DNA from: Actinoplanes palleronii
GTDB lineage: Bacteria; Actinomycetota; Actinomycetes; Mycobacteriales; Micromonosporaceae
Direction: 5' to 3'
Length of the DNA stretch: 64,000 nt
NCBI RefSeq assembly: GCF_016862315.1
Contig: NZ_BOMS01000044.1
Location: forward strand, 1-64,000
Shown here: positions 8,801 to 16,614 of the stretch, one piece after another
Layout of the letters: every line of letters begins with the position of its first letter
Numbering within the stretch: position 1 is the stretch's first letter
Translations under genes and position numbers: made by a program
Notes under the pieces: model-generated
Told to the model about the DNA's origin: nothing
Seen by the model: the letters and a program-made list of their open reading frames with translations, nothing else
The model's database searches: none

Positions 8801-8815
8801 GTCGCTGACAGCGAC
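8801..8815. promoter_or_regulatory. Perfect 7+1+7 palindrome upstream of the DUF5753 gene
   Basis: GTCGCTG-A-CAGCGAC is a perfect dyad that lies 29 bases before the start of the DUF5753 gene, in its leader. Position and symmetry fit a binding site for a dimeric regulator, perhaps the XRE protein encoded at 9.9 kb. No second copy was seen upstream of that XRE gene, so the regulator is a guess. Confidence 0.35.
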
Positions 8816-8843
8816 TATCGTCGTCCTGATGAGGAGTTCTGCG

Positions 8844-9467
8844 ATGGAGAAGAGTGGCAGCCCGGCAAAGGTGATCGACGCGCGGGGACCCGAAGCCTTC
8901 GAGCAACTGATGAGGGTCGAGCGGGAGTCCTCCCAGATCTTCTACAGCCTCCCGATGTTCCTTCCCGGCCCGTTTCAGTCGGAGGGCTATGCCCGGGAGA
9001 TGCTCAGCGGCATCGCCCATCCCGCACCGACCGGCGGCGAGCTGGCCGACCGCCTGCGGGTGCGGATGAACCGGGCCGCCGCTTTCCGCGAGCGACTCGA
9101 CGGCGACACGCCTCCGCGGGTCTGGGCGGTGCTCGACGAGGCCGCGCTCCGCCGGACCCGGGACGCGGCGATGATGCGCGAGCAGATCGACCACCTGCTC
9201 GAGCTGTCCCAGAAGGACACCGTCCACCTGGCGGTCATGCCGTTGAGCGCCGGCCCGACCGCTTTGCTGGGCGGCTCCTTCGAGGTGCACGAGGCCGCCG
9301 AGGGCGAGACGTCGGTCTTCTTCGAGGGCCGCTACCAGGACGAGATCATCGGTCCCGACCAGGCGCGCGCCGAGTACTACCGGGACCTGGTCAGGACGCT
9401 CCTGGCAACGGCGGCGTCCGAGTCGGCGGCGACGTCGCTGCTGGTGGACATCCGAGACTCGTTATGA
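8844..9467 (+). CDS. DUF5753 domain protein lacking an HTH domain
   Basis: 207 residues, almost all DUF5753: QIFYSLPMFLPGPFQSEGYAREML, RMNRAAAFRERL, VWAVLDEAALRR, QIDHLLELSQ and a conserved core around VHLAVMPLSAGPTALLGGSFEV. In the usual WhiJ-like actinobacterial regulators this domain follows an XRE helix-turn-helix, which is missing here. Start ATG 8844 follows a strong GAGGAG site, and no HTH is encoded in the upstream frame, so the absence looks real. Convergent with the DUF397 gene; a full XRE-DUF5753 protein lies 430 bases further on. Confidence 0.85.
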   Translation: MEKSGSPAKVIDARGPEAFEQLMRVERESSQIFYSLPMFLPGPFQSEGYAREMLSGIAHPAPTGGELADRLRVRMNRAAAFRERLDGDTPPRVWAVLDEAALRRTRDAAMMREQIDHLLELSQKDTVHLAVMPLSAGPTALLGGSFEVHEAAEGETSVFFEGRYQDEIIGPDQARAEYYRDLVRTLLATAASESAATSLLVDIRDSL

Positions 9468-9641
9468 CGTCTCGACCTCGATGAACGCTCGCCATACCGG
9501 CCGGTCGAAGGTCAGGACCGGGCCGCCCGGGTCTTTGGAGTCGCGCACGTGCACGTGGTTGCCGTCGAGTGCCACCTCGACGCAAGCGCCGCCTCCGCTT
9601 TTCGAGCTCGTCCGCCAGACGAGGTCATCCCGGTCGTTCAC
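9462..9641 (-). CDS. DUF397 domain protein (small partner of XRE/DUF5753 regulators)
   Basis: 59 residues: DLVWRTSSKSGGGACVEVA then VHVRDSKDPGGPVLTF, the DUF397 signature. DUF397 proteins are typically encoded beside XRE-DUF5753 regulators of the WhiJ type and are proposed to act as partners or antagonists. Start GTG 9641 has GGGAGG just upstream; the open frame extends further but is unconvincing. The stop abuts the convergent stop of the DUF5753 gene, with no gap between the two stop codons. Confidence 0.85.
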   Translation of the reverse strand: MNDRDDLVWRTSSKSGGGACVEVALDGNHVHVRDSKDPGGPVLTFDRPVWRAFIEVETS

Positions 9642-9896
9642 TACGCCTCCCGAACACCAATGCCGCGCGCGAACCTCAGGGGATCGTGCGGGCTGATCCG
9701 GCTTCACCGATGCAGTTTTTGTCAACGGTCGGTCACTCACGGTACCCGAAATCCACGGGACTGAATGAGGCGGAGATGAATCGGTCTTACCTTCCGCCGC
9801 GTCGGCGTCCGGGGAGCTGGTCTACGGTAGGTCTGCGCGAACTGGCAATTGCTGTCTGCGAATTGCAGCCGTACGACCGATCAGAAGGGCCTGGCG

Positions 9897-10799
9897 ATGC
9901 CGGACACCCACTCCCTCGACGACACCTCGGCCGTGGGTCCCTTCGTCGCCCGCAACCAGGTCAGCCGGCGTCTGGTGGAGCTGCGGGAGAAACGGGAGCT
10001 GACGCCCGACCAGGTGGTGGCGCACACCGGGTGGTCTTCCTCGAAGCTGACCCGCATCGAACGCAGCGAGGTGACGATCCAGCCTCTCGAGCTCCGAGCA
10101 CTTCTTTCCTTCTACGGCGTGCACGACGAGAGCGAGGTCGCCACCCTCGCCCACCTGTCGCAGACCTCACGATCGCGTTCCTGGTACAGCAGGCACAAGC
10201 TGGACAAGACGTTCCAGCAATTCGTGGCGTACGAGACCGAAGCTGCGGTGATCAACAGCTCCCAATTGCTGTTCGTTCCCGGACTGCTGCAGACCGAGGA
10301 GTACGCCCGGGAGATCACCGCGCTGTCCATGCGGCGCCGGCCCGACGACCCCGATGTCCTGGCCCGGGTGACCCTGCGGATGGACCGCCAGCAGGCCTTC
10401 CGTGCCCGGCTCGGCAAGCGGAACCAGCCGCACATCAACGCGATGATCGACGAAGCGGTCCTGCGTCGTCCGGTGGGCGGACGGGACTGTCTCCGCCGGC
10501 AGCTCGATCATCTGCTGCGACTCGCCGCCGACGGCTCGGCGTACTCGATCTCGGTGACACCGCTCGACCTGGTGCATCATTCCGGCCTCGGCGGAACCTT
10601 CGAGCTGCTGCAGTTCGAAGGTTCGCTCGACGACGTGCTCTTCATCGAAGGTGCGGCGGGCCTGGACTCGCTCACCACGGACCAGACCCAGGCCGAGCGG
10701 TTCCGGGGGATCGTCAGTGACCTGCGGACCTACGGCCTCGGTGGAGACGAGGCGCTGGACTTCCTGCGATCGGTCCGGGACGGGCTGTCGCAGCCCTGA
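9897..10799 (+). CDS. XRE-family regulator with C-terminal DUF5753 domain (WhiJ-like)
   Basis: 300 residues. The helix-turn-helix is at about residues 20-75 (VSRRLVELREKRELTPDQVV and WSSSKLTRIERSEVTIQP). DUF5753 fills residues 95-295 (VPGLLQTEEYAREITALS, RMDRQQAFRARL, NAMIDEAVLRRPVGG, and ILPF-like VTPLDLVHHSGLGGTFELLQF). Start ATG 9897 is preceded by GAAGGG. These regulators are common in sporulating actinomycetes, where WhiJ affects development. It is probably the DNA-binding member of the local cluster. Confidence 0.9.
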   Translation: MPDTHSLDDTSAVGPFVARNQVSRRLVELREKRELTPDQVVAHTGWSSSKLTRIERSEVTIQPLELRALLSFYGVHDESEVATLAHLSQTSRSRSWYSRHKLDKTFQQFVAYETEAAVINSSQLLFVPGLLQTEEYAREITALSMRRRPDDPDVLARVTLRMDRQQAFRARLGKRNQPHINAMIDEAVLRRPVGGRDCLRRQLDHLLRLAADGSAYSISVTPLDLVHHSGLGGTFELLQFEGSLDDVLFIEGAAGLDSLTTDQTQAERFRGIVSDLRTYGLGGDEALDFLRSVRDGLSQP

Positions 10800-10814
10800 C
10801 GGCCCGGACGACGC

Positions 10815-11255
10815 TCAGGGAAGCGGGCGGCGGCCGGCCTCGACCGCCCGGATGACGGCCCGCCGCACCTGCTCGAACTCGGTCTTGTTGGCCGAGCTGA
10901 ACAGGATCGTCGGAACTCCCCGGTGAAGGGCCCTGAGCTCCATGAGTCGAGGGTTGCGGTGGCCGTCGCGCACCACTGCGCCGCCCATGCCCGCGGCGGC
11001 GACCAATCCGGCGAGGATCATCAACGCCGACCCGAAGATGACGGCGAGCGGGGCCGCGAGCGCCAGCTCGACGGCCGCGCAGAACATCGCCACGGTCCGC
11101 GCCGGGTGGGCGTAGTGGTGGGCGATGCTGGTGACGACGAGGTCGTGCAGGTGGAACAGCCCGCCGGGGGTCTCGATGCAGGTGTTCGTGACCACGATGT
11201 GCGGGCCCGGGTAGAAGTAGCAGACGGCCGACGAGGTGTGTGAGTCGAGTGCCAT
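10815..11255 (-). CDS. DUF6232 family membrane protein
   Basis: 146 residues beginning MALDSHTSSAVCYFYPGPHIVVTN, with two adjacent hydrophobic stretches (TVAMFCAAVELALAAPLAVIF and ALMILAGLVAAAGMGGAVV). The conserved tail is LMELRALHRGVPTILFSSANKTEFEQVRRAVIRAVEAGRR. This beta-strand/two-helix/tail plan matches DUF6232 proteins of actinomycetes; function unknown. Start ATG 11255 follows GGGAGGTCC, rejecting an upstream ATG in the same frame. Convergent with the XRE gene. Confidence 0.7.
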   Translation of the reverse strand: MALDSHTSSAVCYFYPGPHIVVTNTCIETPGGLFHLHDLVVTSIAHHYAHPARTVAMFCAAVELALAAPLAVIFGSALMILAGLVAAAGMGGAVVRDGHRNPRLMELRALHRGVPTILFSSANKTEFEQVRRAVIRAVEAGRRPLP

Positions 11256-11561
11256 GTGGACCTCCCTGGTCTCTCCATGGTCCGGGCGAGGCAAGCCGTC
11301 AGCAAGTCCCACTACCAAAACGTCCGTCAGCGTCGAGCTGTCTGCGAACCGCTGATCAGTCGAATAACTCTATTTGCCGGCCTTCGGTGGGATCAGAAGA
11401 GCGACTTATGCGGTCTTAACAAGATTTGCCCTTACCGCATAGGGGCGAACATTCGGCGTCGGGTGGGTTCCGGCGCCCGGCGTCCCGCCGGGGCGGACGG
11501 CGTGCCGTGGTGAACCTGTGAGGTGAGAGCATGGCCTCGAGCGGGTGGAAGAGGTAGCCGG
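11256..11561. other. Intergenic region between divergent DUF6232 and M56 genes, no gene seen
   Basis: About 306 bases, less GC-rich in the middle (around 11360-11430) than the flanks, as expected for divergent promoters. I find no open frame with coding character, no stable hairpin and no riboswitch signature. Confidence 0.5.
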
Positions 11562-12458
11562 ATGTTTGATCATTTTCTGTGGTCCGTGGTCGTGGTGCCG
11601 CCGCTGGCGGTGCTCGTGGTGCGGCTTCTCGCCGACCGGCTCGCGCCGGGCCGGGCCGCTTCGGTGATCGCCTGGTCGGCGGTGACCGTGGCCGCGACCA
11701 GCACGATCAACCTGTTCCTGCTGGCCGCGCACGCCCTGGCCCAGGTCCCGGCGGTCGGCCGGCTGTTCGGCTGGTCCGCCGCAGTGGTCGCGGCCGACAC
11801 CGCCGGTGTCGAGTGGGTGCCGTGGCTGAGCCTGGCTCTGAGCGTCGCCGTCGTCGTCGCGGTGGGCCGGCGCTGGTGGCGGCAGCGCGCGGTGCTGGCC
11901 ATGGTCCCGGTGGACGGGCCGGGTGGCCTGGTCATGCTGCCGGACGACGCGCCCCGGGCGTTCGCGGTCCCCGGTGACCCCGGGCACGTGGTGGTCACCA
12001 CCGGGATGCGCGGGCTGCTCACCGACCCGCAGTTCGAGGCGTTGCTCGCGCACGAGAACGCGCACCTGAGCGAACGCCATCACCGGCTGGCCCGGTTCGC
12101 CGAGCTGGCGGTCGCCGCGCACCCGGCGCTGTGGTGGGTCGGCAAGCACGTCGACTACCTGATCGAGCGGGCCGCCGACGAGCGGGCCGCCACCGACCTG
12201 GGCAGCCGGAAGACCCTCGCGCACGCGATCGGGGTGGCGGCGCTGGCCGGGGCGGGCAGCCCTTTCGCTGCGGCGTTGCACGCGGCGGTGCCGGGCGGTG
12301 TCGTACCGAAGCGGGTCGCCCACCTGTTGCGGCCGCAGCCGCGACCGGCGCCGCGGGCCTTCCTGATCATTCCGGCGCTGCTCGCGCTCAGTTCGGTGAT
12401 CTGGACCGGCGAGGCCACCCTCGACCTGGTTGAGCTGATCCACGCCGCCCTGCGCTGA
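11562..12458 (+). CDS. M56 (BlaR1/MecR1-type) family membrane metallopeptidase
   Basis: 298 residues. Three or four N-terminal membrane helices (VVVVPPLAVLVVRLLADRL, SVIAWSAVTVAATSTINLFLL) precede a zinc peptidase domain with LLAHENAHLSERHHRLARF (HENAH fits HExxH) and YLIERAADERAATDLGSRK (third ligand). A final helix is AFLIIPALLALSSVIWTGE. There is no penicillin-binding sensor domain, as in most actinobacterial members. These genes usually sit beside a BlaI-type repressor, but none is adjacent here. Start ATG 11562 has GAGGTAGCC upstream. Confidence 0.85.
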   Translation: MFDHFLWSVVVVPPLAVLVVRLLADRLAPGRAASVIAWSAVTVAATSTINLFLLAAHALAQVPAVGRLFGWSAAVVAADTAGVEWVPWLSLALSVAVVVAVGRRWWRQRAVLAMVPVDGPGGLVMLPDDAPRAFAVPGDPGHVVVTTGMRGLLTDPQFEALLAHENAHLSERHHRLARFAELAVAAHPALWWVGKHVDYLIERAADERAATDLGSRKTLAHAIGVAALAGAGSPFAAALHAAVPGGVVPKRVAHLLRPQPRPAPRAFLIIPALLALSSVIWTGEATLDLVELIHAALR

Positions 12459-12516
12459 CGGCCGCTGACCACAACCGGTCAACCAGTGCCGATCACGATG
12501 GACCAGCCGCGCCCGG

Positions 12517-13431
12517 TCAGCCGAGCGCCTGCATCACCGGCGCGAACCAGCGGCCCCGCTCACCCGGCAGCTCCCGGCCGCCGCGCACCATGGTCACCGT
12601 TGATCGCCGTAGCGCGAGGCCCCGTTCCGCGGCCCAGCCGAGCAACGAGGGGTGCCGGTCGTCGAGGTCGAGCCGCACCCCTCCGCTGACCGCACCGGCC
12701 AGATCGCCGATCAGGGTCCGCGCGTCGTCCAGGTTCCCCGCGACGACCGGGCCGACGACGACCTCGGCGAGATTGCGCCACGCACCGCCATAACCGCTGA
12801 TCACCCCGCCCCGCTCGACGACCCGGAGCTGCTCGGTGAAGCCCGGCAGCCGCCGCACCAGCTCACCGCGATCCGCCCCGGCGACCTCGGCGTCGAGCGC
12901 GATGAGAGCGGGCAGATCAGCCGGCACCGCCGGACGCGACCCGGCCGCGCCACCTGAAGCCGGCACCGCCGGACGCGACCCGGCCGCGCCACCTGAAGCC
13001 GGCACCGCCGGACGTGACCCGGCTCCGCCATCGGAAGCCGGCGCCGAGAACCGGCCGGCGTAGGTGTGTGTGAGCCCGTCCACGACGAACCCGAGCTTCT
13101 CGTAGAGCGGCCGCCCGTACTCGGTCGCCCACAGAATCACCGTCGCCTCGCCCGCCGCCACCAGCGCATGCTCCATCAGCCGCCGGCCCAGCCCCCGTCC
13201 ACCACACCGACCCGCCACCAGCACCATGCTGATCGCCGCGAGCCCGCCGCCGAACCGGGTCAGCACCGTGGTGCCGACCAGCCCACCCGCCTCGTCCCGC
13301 ACGCCGTAGACCGTGCCGACGTCGAACAGCAGCCGCCACTTGTGCTCCTCGGGCAGCCACGCCCGGTCCTGCGCCAGGGCCAGGCACGCGGGCAGGTCGT
13401 CGAGCGTCAAGTCCCGGATCTCCGTGGTCAC
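12517..13431 (-). CDS. Two-domain GNAT acetyltransferase with a tandem-repeat linker
   Basis: 304 residues. The first GNAT domain (residues 1-125) has acetyl-CoA loop motifs LVAGRCGGRGLGRRLMEHALVAA and WATEYGRPLYEKLGFV. A second, more divergent GNAT-like half follows from about residue 165 (ADLPALIALDAEVAGADRGELV). Between them are three copies of ASGGAAGSRPAVP or a close variant, encoded by a 39-bp tandem repeat. Such proteins N-acetylate small molecules or proteins; substrate unknown. Start GTG 13431 has a GGAG site. Confidence 0.82.
   Translation of the reverse strand: MTTEIRDLTLDDLPACLALAQDRAWLPEEHKWRLLFDVGTVYGVRDEAGGLVGTTVLTRFGGGLAAISMVLVAGRCGGRGLGRRLMEHALVAAGEATVILWATEYGRPLYEKLGFVVDGLTHTYAGRFSAPASDGGAGSRPAVPASGGAAGSRPAVPASGGAAGSRPAVPADLPALIALDAEVAGADRGELVRRLPGFTEQLRVVERGGVISGYGGAWRNLAEVVVGPVVAGNLDDARTLIGDLAGAVSGGVRLDLDDRHPSLLGWAAERGLALRRSTVTMVRGGRELPGERGRWFAPVMQALG
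12921..13037. repeat. 39-bp tandem repeat, three units, inside the GNAT gene
   Basis: Units are 12921-12959, 12960-12998 and 12999-13037. The first two are identical and the third differs at a handful of positions. Each begins CCGGCACCGCCGGACG. The repeat is in frame (13 residues) and encodes the inter-domain linker, so copy number can change without breaking the protein. Confidence 0.92.
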
Positions 13432-13520
13432 GCTCCGATCCTCACACACTGACATCTGTCATCGGTGAACGCTGATATTCGGCCTGGGGCCGGGCGCTCC
13501 GGAAGCGGTGTAGTGAGGTC

Positions 13521-14486
13521 ATGCTTCGTCGTAGCGCACCCGCCATCGGGCTGTTCTTCCTGGCCCCGCTCGTCGCCGAGTTCCTGCTGGGCAACCTGCC
13601 GATCACGTTCCTGCCGGCGGTCGTCGCGCTGGCACCGCTCTACGGCGGCGGCGCCCTGCTGATCCGGGAGGTGACCCGCCGGCTCGGTCTCGGCTGGCCG
13701 AACATCCTGATCCTCGCTCTCGCCTATGCGGTCCTCGAGGAGGGGCTGACCACCCAGTCGCTGTTCAACCCGAACTACGCCGACGCGCACCTGCTGGTCG
13801 ACGGTTATCTCCCGGCGCTCGGCATCGCCGTGCCGTGGACCCTCTACGTCCTCGGCCTGCACACGTTCTGGAGTGTCAGCGCGTCGATCCTGATGATGGA
13901 GGCGGTCGCGGGGGAGCGGCGCACCACCCCGTGGCTGGGCCGCACCGGTCTGATCGTGACCGGCGTGCTGTTCGCGATCGGCATCGCCATCAGCACCGCG
14001 ATCACCATGCAGCAGTGGCCCTACACCGCCACCGCCGGCCAGTTCACCGCCACCGCGATCATCCTGGCCCTCCTGATCGCCGCCGGGTTGCTGATCACAA
14101 TCAAGATCAAACCCCGGCAGGGTACGGCGCCGGGCGCCCGGACCGTCCTGATCGCGACTCTGGTCGCCGGTGCGGTGTTCCAGGGCCTGACCATCGTGAG
14201 CCTGCCCACCTGGATCGGCACGGCCGTGTGGGTGCTCGACGTGGCCGCCTTCCTGACCCTCGTCGCCCTCTGGTCGGCCCGCGAGGGCTGGACCGACCTG
14301 CACTACCTGGCGATCGGGGCCGGCGCGCTGCTCACCTACGCCTGGCACTCGTTCGTCGAGACCCCCACCGGCGGCGCCGCGATGGCCATCGACCTCTCCG
14401 GCAACGCCGTCTTCACCGCCGCCGCCCTGACCCTCATCTGGTACGCCCACCGTCGCCTCACCGCACCCACCCCGCTCAAGGTCTGA
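13521..14486 (+). CDS. Polytopic membrane protein, unknown family
   Basis: 321 residues with eight or nine hydrophobic helices spread along the whole length (for example IGLFFLAPLVAEFLLGNLPI, ILILALAYAVLEEGLTTQSLF, ALLTYAWHSFV). The acidic pair in AVLEEGLTTQ and the His in YAWHSFVE lie in or near helices and recall intramembrane CPBP-type proteases, but the full CPBP motif set is not evident. Divergent from the GNAT gene. No operon partner; followed by two hairpin repeats. Confidence 0.65.
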   Translation: MLRRSAPAIGLFFLAPLVAEFLLGNLPITFLPAVVALAPLYGGGALLIREVTRRLGLGWPNILILALAYAVLEEGLTTQSLFNPNYADAHLLVDGYLPALGIAVPWTLYVLGLHTFWSVSASILMMEAVAGERRTTPWLGRTGLIVTGVLFAIGIAISTAITMQQWPYTATAGQFTATAIILALLIAAGLLITIKIKPRQGTAPGARTVLIATLVAGAVFQGLTIVSLPTWIGTAVWVLDVAAFLTLVALWSAREGWTDLHYLAIGAGALLTYAWHSFVETPTGGAAMAIDLSGNAVFTAAALTLIWYAHRRLTAPTPLKV

Positions 14487-14491
14487 CCCCC

Positions 14492-14544
14492 GGCTGGTGT
14501 CGGCGGCTGCCTCCGGCCCGTCGAGGCAGCCGCCGGCACCAGCC
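14492..14544. repeat. Intergenic inverted repeat, copy B (22-bp arms, 9-nt loop)
   Basis: Left arm 14492-14513 begins GGCTGGTGTCGGCGG; loop CGGCCCGTC (14514-14522); right arm 14523-14544 ends CACCAGCC. One G-T wobble in 22 pairs. It starts six bases after the stop of the membrane protein gene and may serve as its terminator. Confidence 0.88.
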
Positions 14545-14603
14545 GTGCCCACCTTGCGCGAGGCCCGCGTCGGGGAGCGCGCCGCCGCGCGCCGCCGGCT
14601 TCC

Positions 14604-14660
14604 CCGGCTGGCTTCCAGGGGTGTCTCGGCGGCCTTGAGGCACCCCTGGAAGCCAGCCGG
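14604..14660. repeat. Intergenic inverted repeat, copy C (24-bp arms, 9-nt loop)
   Basis: Left arm 14604-14627 begins CCGGCTGGCTTCCAGGGG; loop GGCGGCCTT (14628-14636); right arm 14637-14660. One G-T wobble. Compared with copy A, the CCTCAGG/CCTGAGG pair is replaced by TTCCAGG/CCTGGAA, so both arms have changed together. Confidence 0.9.
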
Positions 14661-14724
14661 AACGTGTTGAGTGGCCGGATTTCGGGCAAGGTAGAGGCGG
14701 CAGTCCGACTACGAGGAGGCATTC

Positions 14725-15126
14725 ATGCGGATCGGCGACGCGGCTGCGGCGGCCGGGACGACGGCTCGGGCACTGCGCTTCTACGAGGCGAACGGCCTGC
14801 TTCCCGCACCTCAGCGCACCGTCACCGGCCAGCGCGTCTACGGTCACCGCGAGGTCGCCCGGCTGCGGGTGATCCGTGGGCTGCTGAGCCTCGGTCTGAC
14901 CGTCTCCGACCTGCGCGAGTGCGCCGACCGGCTGGACCTGCTCGACGGCGACGCCGCGGCGGGCCGCGGTGCCGGCCGGGCGAACCCGGCCGGGCGGGCG
15001 CACCCCGCAGGGCCGACCGCGCGCCGGATCGCCACCCTCGACGCCGAGATCAGTCGGCTGACCGGCCTGCGGGACGACCTCGAGGCCCGGACCCGGATTC
15101 AGGCGAACAGCGCCCGGCCCCAGTAG
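14725..15126 (+). CDS. MerR-family transcriptional regulator
   Basis: 133 residues. The N-terminal winged helix MRIGDAAAAAGTTARALRFYEANGLL and QRVYGHREVARLRVIRGLLSLGLTVSDLRE is a standard MerR domain. The dimerisation helix is interrupted by an Ala/Gly/Pro-rich stretch (AAAGRGAGRANPAGRAHPAGPT). No effector cysteines are visible. Start ATG 14725 follows GAGGAGGC. Its end overlaps the convergent efeB tail by 28 bases. Confidence 0.88.
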   Translation: MRIGDAAAAAGTTARALRFYEANGLLPAPQRTVTGQRVYGHREVARLRVIRGLLSLGLTVSDLRECADRLDLLDGDAAAGRGAGRANPAGRAHPAGPTARRIATLDAEISRLTGLRDDLEARTRIQANSARPQ

Positions 15127-16370
15127 TCGTCGGCGGCGAGCATGCCGGGCGGGCAGGCGAACAGGCCGCTGGAGACGTGCCGGATGTATTCGTTGAGGGT
15201 GTCCTGTTTGGCCAGGCTGTTCTGCACCGGCACGAACTGTTTGTGCGCGTTGCGCTGGTAGGCCATGAAGAACAGCCCGGCGTTCAGCCGGCCCAGCCCG
15301 TCCGAGCCGTCGACGAAGTTGTAGCCGCGCCGCAGCAGCCGCGCCCCGCCGTTCTGGTCGGGGTGGGCCAGCCGCAGGTGCGAGTCGACGGCGATGACCG
15401 GCTCGCCCTCGCCGTCCTGGGCGGCGAAGTCCGGTTCGTCGTGCTCCAGCTTGCCGGTCAGCGGCGCGCCCTCACCCTTGTCCCGCCCGATGATCATCTG
15501 CTGTTCGGCGAGCGGTGACCGGTCCCAGGTCTCGACCAGCATCCGGATCTTGCGGGTGACCAGGTAGGAGCCGCCGGTCATCCAGTCCGGGCCGTCGCCG
15601 GGCTGCACCCACAGGTGCTCGTCGAGCAGCCCGGTGTCCTCGGACTTGAGGTTGCGGGTGCCGTCCTTGAAGCCGAACAGGTTGCGCGGGGTGGCCTGCG
15701 ACCGGGACGTCGACGAGGTCCGGCCGAAGCCGAGCTGCGACCAGCGGACGCTGACGATGCCCATCCCGAGCCGGGCCAGGTTGCGGATCGCGTGCACCGC
15801 GACCTGCGGGTCGTGCGCGCAGGCCTGGACGCCGATGTCCCCGCCGCTGATCGCGTCCTCGAGGGTGTCCCTGGGGAATTTCGGCAGGTCGGCGAGGGCC
15901 GCCGGGCGCCGGGCCGCGATCCCGAAACGATCCTTTCCGCGTACGTCGCGGAAGAGCGTCGGCCCGAACCCGATCGTCAGGGTGAGCCCGGAGGCGGGCA
16001 GCCCGAGCGCTTCACCGGTGTCGTCCGGCGGGGCTTCCAGGGAGCCGCCGACCGCGCCGAACGTGCCGGCGTCCAGCCCCTGCGTCATCCGGGCGCCGGC
16101 CGCCGTCCAGTTCTGCAGCATGTCGACGAGCGCGGCCTTGTCGTCGGTGATCACGTCGAACGCGCAGAAGTGCAGCCGGTCCTGCGCCGCCGTCACGATC
16201 CCGGCCTGCCGCTCCCCGTAGAACGGGATGGCCCCGGCCGCGTCCGCCTCGCTGGTGGTGGCGGTGGCGGGCTGCTGGTCGTGACGTGCGAGAGCGAGCG
16301 CTCCCGCGCCTGCGGCGGCCACGCCCGCGGCGCTCGCGCCTGCCAATCCGAGGACCTTGCGCCGCTCCAT
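15099..16370 (-). CDS. efeB: Tat-exported Dyp-type peroxidase EfeB
   Basis: 423 residues. The Tat signal at the N-terminus is MERRKVLGLAGASAAGVAAAG. The body is a DyP peroxidase: NLFGFKDGTRN carries the GxxDG motif (catalytic Asp about 236), and the heme-ligand region is DSHLRLAHP around residues 329-337. A conserved MIIGRDKGEG segment lies between. In EfeUOB systems EfeB works outside the membrane on heme or ferrous iron delivered with EfeO. It is third in the efeU-efeO-efeB operon, though a hairpin separates it from efeO. Confidence 0.93.
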   Translation of the reverse strand: MERRKVLGLAGASAAGVAAAGAGALALARHDQQPATATTSEADAAGAIPFYGERQAGIVTAAQDRLHFCAFDVITDDKAALVDMLQNWTAAGARMTQGLDAGTFGAVGGSLEAPPDDTGEALGLPASGLTLTIGFGPTLFRDVRGKDRFGIAARRPAALADLPKFPRDTLEDAISGGDIGVQACAHDPQVAVHAIRNLARLGMGIVSVRWSQLGFGRTSSTSRSQATPRNLFGFKDGTRNLKSEDTGLLDEHLWVQPGDGPDWMTGGSYLVTRKIRMLVETWDRSPLAEQQMIIGRDKGEGAPLTGKLEHDEPDFAAQDGEGEPVIAVDSHLRLAHPDQNGGARLLRRGYNFVDGSDGLGRLNAGLFFMAYQRNAHKQFVPVQNSLAKQDTLNEYIRHVSSGLFACPPGMLAADDYWGRALFA

Positions 16371-16571
16371 GTGACGGGCCTTTCTCGCGGTCGGGGGTGC
16401 CGACGTGGTTTCGGTTTTTCGGGGTGAACCGTGCCCCGCCACGGGCGTCGCCCCGGAGGGTTTCGCGTTCTGGACGCGCCAGCGGCCAGCGAAGCCCGCA
16501 GGGGTCCCGGCGGGAGCGGCGATCTGTACCCCGGCGGACGCACGACATCTTGAATTTGATCTTGGGGTGAA

Positions 16572-16601
16572 CCGGGGGCGAGACGACCGCCTCGCCCCCG
16601 G
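16572..16601 (-). terminator. Hairpin between efeO and efeB
   Basis: CCGGGGGCGAG (16572-16582) and CTCGCCCCCGG (16591-16601) form a perfect 11-bp stem with an 8-base loop, 13 bases past the efeO stop. There is no U-run, so it may be an attenuating or mRNA-stabilising stem rather than a full terminator, lowering efeB relative to efeUO. Confidence 0.6.
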
Positions 16602-16614
16602 GCAAGCTGCCTGA

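Noticed and set aside
13521..14486. CPBP intramembrane protease
   Set aside because: EEG and a membrane His are present, but the full EExxxR, FxxxH and HxxxN motif set could not be recognised, so I left it as an unknown membrane protein.
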